From Micrococcus sp. (GTDB lineage: Bacteria > Actinomycetota > Actinomycetes > Actinomycetales > Micrococcaceae), in the NCBI GenBank assembly GCA_029961105.1, contig JASBVO010000019.1:1-54988 (forward strand): a stretch of 54,988 bases of DNA, read 5' to 3'. The notes below the pieces were generated by a model that saw only the letters and a list, made by a program, of their open reading frames with translations, was not told where the DNA came from and searched no databases. Positions 43,150 through 52,021 of the stretch are shown in pieces (the stretch's first letter is position 1; each line of letters opens with the position of its first letter). Both the position numbers and the translations under genes were made by a program.

Positions 43150-43805
43150 CAACCTCGCCGAAAGCCCCGGCTGGTGCGGGCCTTGCCGATGTCGCACGCC
43201 CGGCCGGTACCTGCGCCCAGCCCGGCAGCCCGCGGACCGTCGTGCTGCTGGGGATCGACGGATCGGGGAAGACGACCACGGCCGCCGCCCTCGCCGCCGC
43301 CGAACGGTCGGAAGGCCGCCGCGCGCTCCTGCTGCGCAACCGCTCCGGCCGCCGGTGGCTGATCCGGGCCGGGCAGCGTATCGGCCGGGAGCTTCCCGTG
43401 AAGTGGGCGGACCGGACCGAGACGGTGGTGCGTACGTGCAACGTCCTGGTCGCCCATGTCCGGGCAGCGCGCACCGACGGGCTGGCCATCATGGACCGCC
43501 ACCTGGCGTGCCAGCTCGTGCTGCGGCAGGTCCGGGGGCGTCCGCCGGGACGGATCCTGCCGTGGCTCTCGGAGCGGTTGCTGCGCCGGGCCCTCGTGGT
43601 CGTCCTGGACGTCCCGGCCGAGACCGCGCACGCCCGCATCACGGCCCGCGGGGAGGACGACGAGTCCCTCGACTTCCTCCGGGCGACCCGGTCGGCCTAC
43701 CTGCAGTTCGCCTCCACCCGCGGCTGGACCGTGGTCGATGCGAGCGGATCGACCCCGGCGGTCCTGGACCGGATCCGCCAGGGCGCCATCTCCGGGAGGC
43801 CGTGA
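43110..43805 (+). CDS. Thymidylate-kinase-like P-loop protein
   Basis: A P-loop kinase of the dTMP-kinase fold: VVLLGIDGSGKTTTAAALA (Walker A), IMDRHLACQ (the DR motif of thymidylate kinase-like proteins), and RGEDDESLDFLRATRSAYL (lid and following helix). The start is uncertain. GTG at 43110 gives 231 aa and overlaps the small membrane protein by 40 bp; GTG at 43242 gives a protein that begins right before the P-loop. Neither has a good ribosome site. The substrate is not clearly dTMP: such proteins also appear in polysaccharide and sugar-phosphate pathways. Not the housekeeping tmk by context. Confidence 0.7.
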   Translation: MHRATRASQAALLTTSPKAPAGAGLADVARPAGTCAQPGSPRTVVLLGIDGSGKTTTAAALAAAERSEGRRALLLRNRSGRRWLIRAGQRIGRELPVKWADRTETVVRTCNVLVAHVRAARTDGLAIMDRHLACQLVLRQVRGRPPGRILPWLSERLLRRALVVVLDVPAETAHARITARGEDDESLDFLRATRSAYLQFASTRGWTVVDASGSTPAVLDRIRQGAISGRP

Positions 43806-43887
43806 CCGCACTCCCGCTGTGGCACGTCCTGCCTCGTCCGCGTCACCGGCTCAGCACGGCGGGCCGCGGTTGCTAGTCTGGCCCGTG

Positions 43888-44013
43888 ATGCTGACCACCT
43901 CCGTCTACCCGCCGGCGTTCACGCCGAAGGCCTGGGTGCTGCCTCCGCACTCTGGGACGAACGGTCACATCACCTCATGGGGAGCGATGCTCTCCGGACT
44001 GCCGCCCGCCTGA
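43888..44013 (+). CDS. Possible 41-aa leader peptide before nhaA
   Basis: A short open frame beginning [20 protein letters not shown] and ending SGLPPA. TAGTCT (43874-43879) ends 8 nt before its ATG, so an mRNA from that promoter would start at or within a few bases of this frame. The first 18 codons all end in G or C, a coding-like bias. It lies 140 bp before nhaA on the same strand. It could be a leader peptide or a small protein; it may also be chance. Confidence 0.4.
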   Translation: MLTTSVYPPAFTPKAWVLPPHSGTNGHITSWGAMLSGLPPA

Positions 44014-44153
44014 CGCGCGTTCCGCCGTCGTTCCCGTCTGCCTGGCACGCCCGCCCACGCCGTGGGCCGGGCTGCGAACACCCGGCAGGGCCCGACGCGC
44101 GGACCAGACCCCCAGCGCCCGTCCCGAGCACTCCCATCACCATCGAGGAACCC

Positions 44154-45494
44154 ATGACCGAGAACCCCACACCCCCCGTCCCGCCCGCTCCCCGGCACGT
44201 CCCCGCCCGGGGCAGCTACGGGGAGGCGTTGCGCATCGGGGAGATCCTGCGCAAGGAGACCGTCGGCGGCGCACTGCTGGTCATCGCCGCCGCGATCGCC
44301 ATCATCTGGGCCAACACCCCCTGGGCCGAGGCCTACTTCAGCCTGCGGGACATCACCTTCGGCTACGCGCCCTGGCACCTGGAGCTCAGCCTGGGCGGCT
44401 GGGCCGCGGACGGGCTGCTCGCGGTGTTCTTCTTCCTCGTGGGGCTAGAGCTCAAGCGCGAGTTCGTCGCCGGGGACCTGCGCAATCCGCGCCAGGCGCT
44501 GATCCCGGTGGCCGCGGCCTTCGGCGGCGTGCTGGTTCCGGCGCTGATCTTCGTGGCCATCAATGCCCGCGACCCGGAGGCGGTGCACGGCTGGGCGATC
44601 CCGACCGCGACGGACATCGCCTTCGCGGTGGCGGTGCTGGCGGTGATCGGCTCTCACCTGCCCAGCGCGCTGCGGCTGTTCCTGCTGACGCTGGCCGTCG
44701 TGGACGACCTCATCGCCATCTCAATCATCGCCGTGTTCTACACCGACGATCTCCAGGCCGTGCCGCTGCTGTGGGCCCTGGTCCCGCTGGTGGTCTATGC
44801 CTTCCTGGCCCGGCGTTACAGCCGGTTCTTCGGCCAGAAGAAGTGGGCGGCGTGGGTGATCCTGCTGCCGATCGGCATCGTGGTGTGGGCCCTGGTGCAT
44901 GCCTCCGGGATCCACGCCACGGTGGCCGGCGTGGTGCTGGGCTTCATGATCCCCGTCCTCCGCCGGGGCTCCCAGGGCGGGACTACCACCGGACCGGGGC
45001 TGTCCGAGACCCTGGAACACCGTCTGCGCCCGTTGTCCGCCGGCGTGGCGGTACCGATCTTCGCGTTCTTCTCGGCCGGCGTCGCACTTGGGGGAGGGGA
45101 GGGCTTCACCTCGGCGATGACTGACCCGGTGGCCCTGGGCATCCTGTGCGGCCTGGTCATCGGCAAGCCGATCGGCATCCTGGGCACCACGTTCCTGCTG
45201 AGCCGGTTCACCGGGGCCCGGCTGGACCCCTCGCTGCGGTGGATCGACATGACCGGCATGGGCCTGCTGGCGGGCATCGGGTTCACGGTGTCCCTGCTCG
45301 TGACGGAGCTGAGCTTCCCGGCCGGGGACCCGCACACCGAGCACGCCAAGGTGGCGGTCATGACCTCGTCGATCGTGGCGGCGCTGTTGGCCTCGGTCAT
45401 CCTGGTGGCGCGGAACAAGCGGTACAAGGCCATCGAGGTCGCCGACAGCGTCGACGAGGACGAGGACGGGGTCCCGGACGTGTACCAGCGCTGA
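44154..45494 (+). CDS. nhaA: Na+/H+ antiporter NhaA
   Basis: A 446-aa inner-membrane antiporter that exports Na+ or Li+ in exchange for protons, for salt and pH balance. Twelve helices are visible, with [30 protein letters not shown] and the catalytic Asp pair in [16 protein letters not shown], plus [15 protein letters not shown] near the end. GAGGAA lies 4 nt before the ATG. The frame is open upstream to 43977, but the family N-terminus and the ribosome site fit 44154. A long 5' leader that may hold a leader peptide precedes it. Confidence 0.95.
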   Translation: MTENPTPPVPPAPRHVPARGSYGEALRIGEILRKETVGGALLVIAAAIAIIWANTPWAEAYFSLRDITFGYAPWHLELSLGGWAADGLLAVFFFLVGLELKREFVAGDLRNPRQALIPVAAAFGGVLVPALIFVAINARDPEAVHGWAIPTATDIAFAVAVLAVIGSHLPSALRLFLLTLAVVDDLIAISIIAVFYTDDLQAVPLLWALVPLVVYAFLARRYSRFFGQKKWAAWVILLPIGIVVWALVHASGIHATVAGVVLGFMIPVLRRGSQGGTTTGPGLSETLEHRLRPLSAGVAVPIFAFFSAGVALGGGEGFTSAMTDPVALGILCGLVIGKPIGILGTTFLLSRFTGARLDPSLRWIDMTGMGLLAGIGFTVSLLVTELSFPAGDPHTEHAKVAVMTSSIVAALLASVILVARNKRYKAIEVADSVDEDEDGVPDVYQR

Positions 45495-45515
45495 GCGGCG
45501 GCGCGGAGCGCCGCT
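45494..45515. terminator. Hairpin between convergent genes
   Basis: AGCGGCG (45494-45500) pairs with CGCCGCT (45509-45515) across an 8-nt loop. It uses the last base of the nhaA stop and ends 3 bp before the stop of the convergent gene. Confidence 0.55.
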
Positions 45516-45518
45516 CGC

Positions 45519-45947
45519 TCAGGCTTGGTCGTCGCGGCGGTGCTCGGGCTTCTGCTCCAGGATGCGCGGCTCACCGGCGTGCTGACCCTTGCGGTCCGTG
45601 GTGCCGTCCACCAGGTCGGCCAGCTTCGCGGCTGCCTCGGCCAGCGCCCGCAGGCCGCGGCCGGCCTCGCCGCGGCCGCGCTCGGCAGCTTGGCGGAGCG
45701 TGGTGTCCCGCTCGGTGCGGCTGCCGGTGCTGCGGGACATGAAGTCGTTGATCTGGTGCGTGACCGAGGAGGTGGTGTGCCGCAGCTGCTCCCAGGCGTC
45801 GGCCGCATTGGACCGCGCCGAGACGCCCGACGTCGGCCCGCCCGCCTTCCGGCGGATCGATACGGGCTCGGCGGGCTGGTTCGTGGAGTCGGTGGGGCGG
45901 CCGGTCTCGTTGGCGTTCTGGTCCTGGTCCTGTGGCTCCGAGGTCAT
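45519..45947 (-). CDS. Hypothetical protein, disordered plus helical
   Basis: A 142-aa protein. The first 55 residues are polar and probably disordered (MTSEPQDQDQNANETGRPTD); residues about 65-125 are helical and charged (SRTERDTTLRQAAERGRGEA; LRALAEAAAKLADLV). No membrane segment or known domain. TAGACT ends 7 nt before the ATG at 45947 (leaderless), which decides against the ATG at 46004. Function unknown. Confidence 0.75.
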   Translation of the reverse strand: MTSEPQDQDQNANETGRPTDSTNQPAEPVSIRRKAGGPTSGVSARSNAADAWEQLRHTTSSVTHQINDFMSRSTGSRTERDTTLRQAAERGRGEAGRGLRALAEAAAKLADLVDGTTDRKGQHAGEPRILEQKPEHRRDDQA

Positions 45948-46211
45948 GGTGGTGAGTCTATGCTTCGAGCTGGCGTGAACCCACCCCTGGCCGGGGGCTA
46001 CCACGACCAGGCCACTCCATAAACTTTTAGCGCCTGAGCCGGACGGTCACTGAAAAGTAGTCCATAACAACGGAAACAATGAGCGCTCTCGAATCCCACG
46101 AAGTGCTGCTCTTGAGAAAGTCTTCGTCCTTTACCTTCTCACTTGCGCGTCAGTGCGGTGTTGGATGGGAGACTTTCCCCGTCGGTTCAGGTTTATCGAA
46201 AGCGGTGCTGA

Positions 46212-47192
46212 GTGCGCATTTCTAATCCGAAAACTACGTTGAGCGAAAAAGTGCGTGTGGCGGCTAATCGAAACGACGAGCAATTGATTCGTCAACAGGC
46301 AATATCTTGGATCCGCGCCGTCAGCGATGATGGTTCACGTGCTTTGGAATCCAAAGAAATCGGCGAGTTCGCATTCAACGGGCGCCGCATCCCACTAAAG
46401 GGACAGCAAGGGATCTGGAATCCCAAGGGGTTCTCTGCCGCGCTTTCAGTTCGGACCTCGTTCACGCCAGAGGGAAAATTAGCACCCTATCCGGACAGGG
46501 TCGAAAAGGATGGACTAGTCCGCTACTCCTGGTACAAGAGTGACGGCAGTCATGGATTCAACGTCGCTTTGCGAAACGCCATGGCCCAACAAGTGCCTGT
46601 TATCTGGTTCTACGAAGTAGCGGAGAGTCTGTTCAGCACCATGGCTCCTGTCTACGTGATAGCCGAAGAACCGCAAGAGAAGAGGTTCGTGCTTGCTTTC
46701 AGTGCCGATGACGAACCAATCGCCCCAGTCGAGCATCCATCGGTCTTAGAAGAATCTCTAAAGCGATACCTTCGTGTTCAGACTAAGATTCGCCTGCATC
46801 AGCCGGTATTCCGTTCAACAGTCCTAACCGCATACAAAAACCAGTGTGCGGTTTGTAAATTGGGGCACGCCCAACTCCTTGATGCCGCGCACATAGTTCC
46901 GGACCGCGAAGACCTCGGCATCGCTTCAGTCGTCAATGGAATGGCACTCTGCAAGATCCATCACGCTGCATTCGATAACTACTTCTTGGGGATTCGACCG
47001 GACCACATCGTAGAGATTAGACATGATCTGCTCATGGAGGTTGACGGGCCTATGCTGCGACACGGGCTGCAAGATTTACATGGGCGCGCGCTCATGGCTC
47101 TGCCGAATTCTGAAGCCGACTGGCCGCGGGAAGACCTCTTGGAGAACGCATACGACAAGTTCCGTAAAGCCACGGTTGAAGACGTCGCGTGA
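46212..47192 (+). CDS. HNH endonuclease, McrA-like restriction type
   Basis: A 326-aa nuclease. The C-terminal half is an HNH domain with zinc Cys: CAVC (212-215), DAAHIVP (H227), NG (242-243), C247 and the HH pair 250-251 in CKIHHAAFD. The N-terminal 150 residues (GQQGIWNPKGFSAALSVRTS; YKSDGSHGFNVALRNAMAQQ) look like the DNA-sensing part of predicted type IV, modification-dependent restriction enzymes (COG3440-like). That would mean cutting of foreign methylated or otherwise modified DNA. Codons often end in A/T, unlike all neighbours, and the AT-richer DNA starts near 46019, so it was probably gained by transfer. No methylase lies beside it. The start is GTG at 46212, with a weak ribosome site. 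Confidence 0.85.
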   Translation: MRISNPKTTLSEKVRVAANRNDEQLIRQQAISWIRAVSDDGSRALESKEIGEFAFNGRRIPLKGQQGIWNPKGFSAALSVRTSFTPEGKLAPYPDRVEKDGLVRYSWYKSDGSHGFNVALRNAMAQQVPVIWFYEVAESLFSTMAPVYVIAEEPQEKRFVLAFSADDEPIAPVEHPSVLEESLKRYLRVQTKIRLHQPVFRSTVLTAYKNQCAVCKLGHAQLLDAAHIVPDREDLGIASVVNGMALCKIHHAAFDNYFLGIRPDHIVEIRHDLLMEVDGPMLRHGLQDLHGRALMALPNSEADWPREDLLENAYDKFRKATVEDVA

Positions 47193-47306
47193 AAGTACTG
47201 GGGGGGGGTGTCCGATGCCTCATGTATGAATCGCCCTGGAACAAACCCGCCATCACCGGCGTTACGTCAGCCCGAGAGCATTCGTCCGCGTGCATCCAGG
47301 AGCCTT

Positions 47307-47972
47307 GTGACTTCCTCCCCGTCCCAGCCCCGCACCATTGGCATCCTCGGCGCCGGCCGCGTCGGGACGGCCGTCGCCAGACAGGCTGTGCAGGCCGGGT
47401 ATGAGGTGAAGGTGGCCACCGCCAAGCCGGCCGAGGAGATCGCGATGATCGTGGACATCATCACTCCGGGTGCGCAGGCCGTGGACGCCGCGGAGGCAGC
47501 AGCGTCAGACCTGGTCGTCGCCGCCGTCCCCATGCACAAGTTCCGCACGCTGGACCCGGCAGCCTTGGCCGGCCGGACGGTCGTGGACACCATGAACTAC
47601 TGGGCACCGACGGACGGAGAGATCGCCGAACTCGAGGCCGACCCCCGCTCCACCTCCGAGGTGGTGCAAGACTTCCTCCGCGGCTCGTCCGTGGTGAAGA
47701 CCCTCAACCACATTGGCTACAAGGACCTCGAGCCCCTCGCCCGCCCCGCGGGCGCACCGGAGCGCCGTGCGCTGGCACTGGCCGGCGACGACGAGGCCGC
47801 CCGGGCCGCCGTCGGGACCTTCCTGGACCGCCTGGGCTTTGACCCCGTGGACGCCGGCCCGCTCGCCGCCGGGCGCGCCTTCCAGCCGGACACCCCGATC
47901 TTCGCCACCACGCACTCGGCTGCCCGGATGACCGAGCTGCTCAGCGAGGCCTGCGCCCTCACCGCACGCTGA
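47307..47972 (+). CDS. NADP/F420-binding oxidoreductase-like protein
   Basis: A 221-aa Rossmann-fold protein of the F420-dependent NADP reductase (PF03807) family. It has GILGAGRVGTAVARQAVQAG for the dinucleotide, then LVVAAVPMHKF and VVDTMNYW. The start GTG at 47307 has AGGAG 4 nt upstream; the frame is open to 47208 but there the sequence is not protein-like and begins in a run of nine G. It is convergent with the next gene. The physiological substrate is unknown; an F420 role is family-based inference. Confidence 0.82.
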   Translation: MTSSPSQPRTIGILGAGRVGTAVARQAVQAGYEVKVATAKPAEEIAMIVDIITPGAQAVDAAEAAASDLVVAAVPMHKFRTLDPAALAGRTVVDTMNYWAPTDGEIAELEADPRSTSEVVQDFLRGSSVVKTLNHIGYKDLEPLARPAGAPERRALALAGDDEAARAAVGTFLDRLGFDPVDAGPLAAGRAFQPDTPIFATTHSAARMTELLSEACALTAR

Positions 47973-48005
47973 CCGTCCCTCTACCGGGGGCGCCGGCCGG
48001 TCCAG

Positions 48006-48410
48006 CTAGGACTGGTCGCCCGCCGGAGGCGTGGGTGCGATGCCGTCCGGGGTGATCGGCATGATGTCCCAGGCCTTGGACAGGGCCTTGGGCTCAACGT
48101 TCCGGCGCTCGCCCTCCGCCAGGTCGACCAAGCCCAGTGCGTTCCAGAAGTCCGGGTGCTCCTCGCAGGACAGCACTGCGGTGATCGCCCCCCGGATGGG
48201 TGCCCGGTCCCGCTGCGCGGTGGCGTTGATGTACCGGTGACCGGTCTCCTCGGCGCGCCAGGCAACGATCTGGGGCTGATCCAGGATCAGGACCCAGGCG
48301 ATCAGTTCCGAGGGACTGTCCACGGTGGCGGTCACGTCGCCGACGACGTCCAGCTCGTGGCTGATCCGCATCAGGACGGCCAGCTCGCGAGCATCCTTGG
48401 GTGGGTACAT
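48006..48410 (-). CDS. Hypothetical 134-aa protein
   Basis: A soluble 134-aa protein with no domain I recognise. It begins MYPPKDARELAVLMRISHEL and has a hydrophobic centre (SELIAWVLILDQPQIVAWRA) that looks like buried strands rather than a membrane helix. AGGAG stands 7 nt before the ATG at 48410, which decides against 48464. It is convergent with the Rossmann-fold gene. Function unknown. Confidence 0.75.
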   Translation of the reverse strand: MYPPKDARELAVLMRISHELDVVGDVTATVDSPSELIAWVLILDQPQIVAWRAEETGHRYINATAQRDRAPIRGAITAVLSCEEHPDFWNALGLVDLAEGERRNVEPKALSKAWDIMPITPDGIAPTPPAGDQS

Positions 48411-48666
48411 CTGGACTCCTCTCGTCACTCGCTCAACGGATCCGCACCCCTGGATGATCCGCATCTACCAGTGATTTTCGCCATCGCGGCGGGCGTGTCA
48501 AGGGTAAGAGAGGCGGCCTTCACAGTGGCTCACGGGACCCTGTTTCCTCCCTGCGATCCTCATGATTCCACCGCGGAATCACGGCGGTCCGTCACGATGC
48601 GCGGGAGGAACTCAGCCCGGAGCGACACCGCCGAGACGCCGGTCACGGACCTCCTGCCGACCTGCC

Positions 48667-48756
48667 TATACTGGGCCGCGGACACGGGGTGCGCCGCACG
48701 GCGCTGAGATCACACCCGTGGAACCTGATCTAGTTAGGACTAGCGAAGGGATGTCC
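48667..48756 (+). promoter_or_regulatory. Promoter and TPP riboswitch (THI element)
   Basis: The -10 TATACT (48667-48672) is followed within about 7 nt by a full thiamine-diphosphate aptamer: P1 GGACA (48680-48684) with TGTCC (48752-48756), then GGGGTGC, the invariant GCTGAGAT, ACCCGTGGAACCTGAT and the closing ACTAGCGAAGGGATG. The P1 arm ends 2 nt before the GTG of thiD, and GAAGGGA in the aptamer is the only ribosome site, so ligand binding would block translation directly. The space from 48411 to 48660 shows nothing else. Confidence 0.95.
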
Positions 48757-48758
48757 GC

Positions 48759-50621
48759 GTGACTTCTTCTTGCCATACCCTCATTCCGTCTGCCCCCGCC
48801 TCCGTTCCCCGCGTGCTGTCGATCGCCGGCACCGATCCCTCCGGCGGCGCCGGCACCGCCGCGGACCTGAAGTCCATCACCGCCGCCGGCGGTTATGGCA
48901 TGAGCGTGGTGACCGCGCTGGTCGCCCAGAACACCCACGGCGTGCGGGACGTCCACGTCCCGCCCTCGGAGTTCCTGCGCGCCCAGCTGGATGCCGTCAG
49001 CGACGACGTCACCCTCGACGCCGTCAAGACCGGCATGCTCGGCACCACCGGCATCATCGAGACGGTCGCCGACTGGTGCGAGGCCAATCCGCCGGAGGTG
49101 CTCGTGGTGGACCCGGTCATGATCGCCACCAGCGGCGACCGCCTGCTCCAGCCCGAGGCGGAGCAGGCCATGGTGGAGTTCTGCCGCCGCGCCACCGTGA
49201 TCACTCCCAACATCGACGAACTTGCCGTGCTCACCGGCTCGCCCCGCGCCGCCGACGAGGCCGAGGCCCTGGACCAGGCCACCCGCTGGTCGGCGGCGAC
49301 CGGCGTGGCCGTGGTCGTCAAGACCGGGCACCTGGACACCCGGCGGGTCACGAACACCTGGGTGCATCCGGACGGCACGCTGATCTCCGTGCCCTCCACC
49401 CGCCTGGACACCACGAGCACGCACGGCACCGGTTGCTCGCTGTCGTCGGCGCTCGCCACCCGGCTGGGCCGCGGGGACACGCCGGGCGCCGCGCTGGCCT
49501 GGGCCACCGAGTGGCTGCACGAGGCCATCGCCCACGGCGCCGCCCTGCGGGTCGGTTCCGGCCACGGCCCCGTGGACCACGCGCACCGCTCCCGCCGGCT
49601 GCAGGCCGCCGGTTCCGCCGCCCCCTGGTTCGGTCCCGACGCCGTCCCGTCCGTCCTCGAGACACCGCGGGACCTGGGTGCCCCGCGGGATGGGGCAACC
49701 GGGCCGGGCCCGGAGGACCGGCGACCGACCGAACCCCACGACCCCGGCGCCGCGCGAGAACGGGGCGCGGCGCCCGCGGGTTCCGCTGCGGACCCGGCCC
49801 CCGCGTCGGTGACGGCTGGCGCGGGGGTGCCGGCCGCCGTCGCGCCCGCCGGACCGTGGACCGCCGCCCTGTGGGCCGCGGGGGCGGAGACCAACGCCGC
49901 CATCGCCGGCTCCGGGTTCGTCCGCGCCCTCGTGGACGGCAGCCTGCCGCAGCACGCCTTCGCGTTCTACCTCGCCCAGGACGCGCTGTACCTGAACCGC
50001 TACTCCCGGGTCCTGGCCGCCCTCGCGGCCCGCTCGATCCACCCGGAGGCGCAGGTCTACTGGTCCCGGGCCTCCACGCAGTGCCTCACCGTGGAGGCCG
50101 AACTGCACCGCGGCTGGCTGGACGACGGCCCCGAGCCGGCCCCCAGCCCGGTGACCAGCGCCTACACGGACTTCCTGCTGGCCACCGCCCTGGGTGAGGA
50201 TCGGGCCGTGGGCGTGGCCGCCGTGCTGCCGTGCTTCTGGCTCTACGCCCAGGTCGGAGCCATGCTGCCCGCCGTCCCCGCCGACCACCCCTACGCCGCG
50301 TGGCTGGACACCTACCGGGACCCCGGCTTTGTCACCGCCACCGAGGCCGCCCTGGCCCACGTGGAGCGCGAGCTCGCCGCGGCCGCCCCAGCCGTGCGGG
50401 CTCAGGCAGCCCGCGCCTACCTCACCGCCTGCCGGCACGAACTGGAGTTCTTCGAGCAGGCGCTGCGCCTCGAACCGGGGGAGGGTGCCGTCCGTGCCGA
50501 TCATCGCCGCCTCCGGGCCGAGGTGAGCCCTGATCTCGGCCCTGATACCGGCCGAGGGGCGGACGCCTCCGCCGCCGACGCCTCCACCCGCGCCGCCGAG
50601 CTCGCCGGGAGCGCCCGGTGA
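48759..50621 (+). CDS. thiD: HMP(-P) kinase ThiD fused to TenA
   Basis: A 620-aa fusion for pyrimidine salvage in thiamine synthesis. Residues about 1-275 are ThiD, phosphorylating hydroxymethylpyrimidine twice: SIAGTDPSGGAGTAADLKS, VVDPVMIATSGD, and the anion-hole THGTGCSLSSALAT. Residues about 285-365 are a Pro/Ala/Gly-rich linker. Residues about 366-605 are TenA, which frees aminopyrimidine from degraded thiamine: QDALYLNRYSRVLAALA, catalytic Cys in LPCFWLYAQVG, and CRHELEFFEQAL with the active-site Glu. GTG at 48759 directly follows the riboswitch. The next gene overlaps by 4 nt. Confidence 0.94.
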   Translation: MTSSCHTLIPSAPASVPRVLSIAGTDPSGGAGTAADLKSITAAGGYGMSVVTALVAQNTHGVRDVHVPPSEFLRAQLDAVSDDVTLDAVKTGMLGTTGIIETVADWCEANPPEVLVVDPVMIATSGDRLLQPEAEQAMVEFCRRATVITPNIDELAVLTGSPRAADEAEALDQATRWSAATGVAVVVKTGHLDTRRVTNTWVHPDGTLISVPSTRLDTTSTHGTGCSLSSALATRLGRGDTPGAALAWATEWLHEAIAHGAALRVGSGHGPVDHAHRSRRLQAAGSAAPWFGPDAVPSVLETPRDLGAPRDGATGPGPEDRRPTEPHDPGAARERGAAPAGSAADPAPASVTAGAGVPAAVAPAGPWTAALWAAGAETNAAIAGSGFVRALVDGSLPQHAFAFYLAQDALYLNRYSRVLAALAARSIHPEAQVYWSRASTQCLTVEAELHRGWLDDGPEPAPSPVTSAYTDFLLATALGEDRAVGVAAVLPCFWLYAQVGAMLPAVPADHPYAAWLDTYRDPGFVTATEAALAHVERELAAAAPAVRAQAARAYLTACRHELEFFEQALRLEPGEGAVRADHRRLRAEVSPDLGPDTGRGADASAADASTRAAELAGSAR

Positions 50622-52021
50622 CGGCCGCGACCACGGCGCCGGCCGCCGTCGGGACCGGGGCCGCACCCGAGGCGCTGCCGCCTGCCGGACGGGCCGCTCT
50701 GCGCGCCGGGGTGGTGGGCAACTGGATCGACAACATCCACGTCTTCCTGCCGCTGACCGCGCTCGCCCCGGCCCTGCTCGTGCTCGCCGGACCGGCCGCC
50801 GCCGCGTCCACCGGGGCGCTGATCGTCATCGCGATGCTGCTGGGCCGGCCGATCGGCGGCATCGTGTTCGGCCGCATCGCCGACCGGCTCGGGCGCACCC
50901 GCACCACGCGCATCGCGATCGCTGGGACCGCCGCCTGCGCGCTGGCCATCGCCGCCATGCCCACGCACGAGGTCCTCGGCGCCGGGACCATCGGGCTGAT
51001 CCTCGCGTTGCGCTTCCTGTGCGGGATCTTCGTGGCGGGGGAGTACTCCGCGGCCATCCCACTGGCCATGGAATGGTCCACCGCCAAGCGCCGCGGGCTG
51101 ATGAGCGGGCTGATCCTGTCCATGGCGCCCTGGGCGCAGGCGACGATCGCGTTCTCCGTGGCCGGGCTCCTCGTGCTCCTGGGCCCGGACGCCTACGCCG
51201 CCTGGGGCTGGCGGCTGCTGTTCGTCCTCGGCGCCGCGCTGTCCCTTGGCATGCTCGTCTACTACAGCCGCCAGGTCACCGACGCCCCCGTCTTCCACCG
51301 CCGCGCCCGCGAGGTTGCCGCCCGGCCCACCCAGCCGCGGGCGGGGCTGCGCGATGTGCTCGCCGGCCGCTGGGCGCGGGCCTTCTGGCAGGTGTTCATC
51401 CTGATGTCCGGGCTGTGGCTGCTGACCAACAGCACCGTGCTGCTGCTCACGGCCCGGCTGGACACGGACACCGAGTTGCCGACCACCGGGGTCCCCGTGG
51501 TCATGGGGATCGCCTCGGTGGCCCAGGCGATCGTCATGGTCCTGGCCGGGCACCTGTCCACGCTCACCGGGCGGCGACGGCTGTTCGTGCTGGGGGGCGC
51601 GGTCGCCGCGCTGGCCGGGCCGCTGCTGTGGTGGGCCGCCGTCACCTCGCCCACCCTGGCCGGGGCGGCCGTCTGCGCCGCGCTGCTGCAGGTCATCACG
51701 GTCTCCGCCTATGGCCCGGTCTCGGCCTACCTCTCCGAGCGGTTCCCCACCGAGGTCCGCTCCACGGGCTACGGCATGGGCTACAGCCTGTCCCTGGTGC
51801 TGCCGGCGCTCTACCCCTTCTACCTGCCGCTCATCGAGCCGGCCCTGGGCCGGCACGGCTCCGTGATGGCCATGGTCGCGCTGGGCGGCGCCCTCGTGGT
51901 GCTCGGCGCGGTCCTCGGCCCGCGGCTGGCACCGCGGGAGATCGAGGGGGACATCGACGACGTCGCCGCCGGGGTGGTGCCCGACGCCGCGGCGAGTGCC
52001 AACGCCGGAGGGACCCGATGA
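50618..52021 (+). CDS. MFS transporter in the thiamine operon
   Basis: A 467-aa major facilitator of the metabolite:H+ symporter-like group. Twelve helices are visible: VGNWIDNIHVFLPL in helix 1, motif A GRIADRLGRTRTT, EYSAAIPLAMEW in helix 5. The start is GTG at 50618, overlapping the thiD stop (GTGA), and its stop overlaps thiM (ATGA). Its place under the TPP riboswitch, between salvage genes, suggests it takes up thiamine or its pyrimidine or thiazole parts. That is inferred from context. Confidence 0.85.
   Translation: MTAATTAPAAVGTGAAPEALPPAGRAALRAGVVGNWIDNIHVFLPLTALAPALLVLAGPAAAASTGALIVIAMLLGRPIGGIVFGRIADRLGRTRTTRIAIAGTAACALAIAAMPTHEVLGAGTIGLILALRFLCGIFVAGEYSAAIPLAMEWSTAKRRGLMSGLILSMAPWAQATIAFSVAGLLVLLGPDAYAAWGWRLLFVLGAALSLGMLVYYSRQVTDAPVFHRRAREVAARPTQPRAGLRDVLAGRWARAFWQVFILMSGLWLLTNSTVLLLTARLDTDTELPTTGVPVVMGIASVAQAIVMVLAGHLSTLTGRRRLFVLGGAVAALAGPLLWWAAVTSPTLAGAAVCAALLQVITVSAYGPVSAYLSERFPTEVRSTGYGMGYSLSLVLPALYPFYLPLIEPALGRHGSVMAMVALGGALVVLGAVLGPRLAPREIEGDIDDVAAGVVPDAAASANAGGTR

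Noticed and set aside
46212-47192. Homing endonuclease or intron-borne HNH
   Set aside because: There is no split host gene or intron structure; the N-terminal domain fits a restriction enzyme better.
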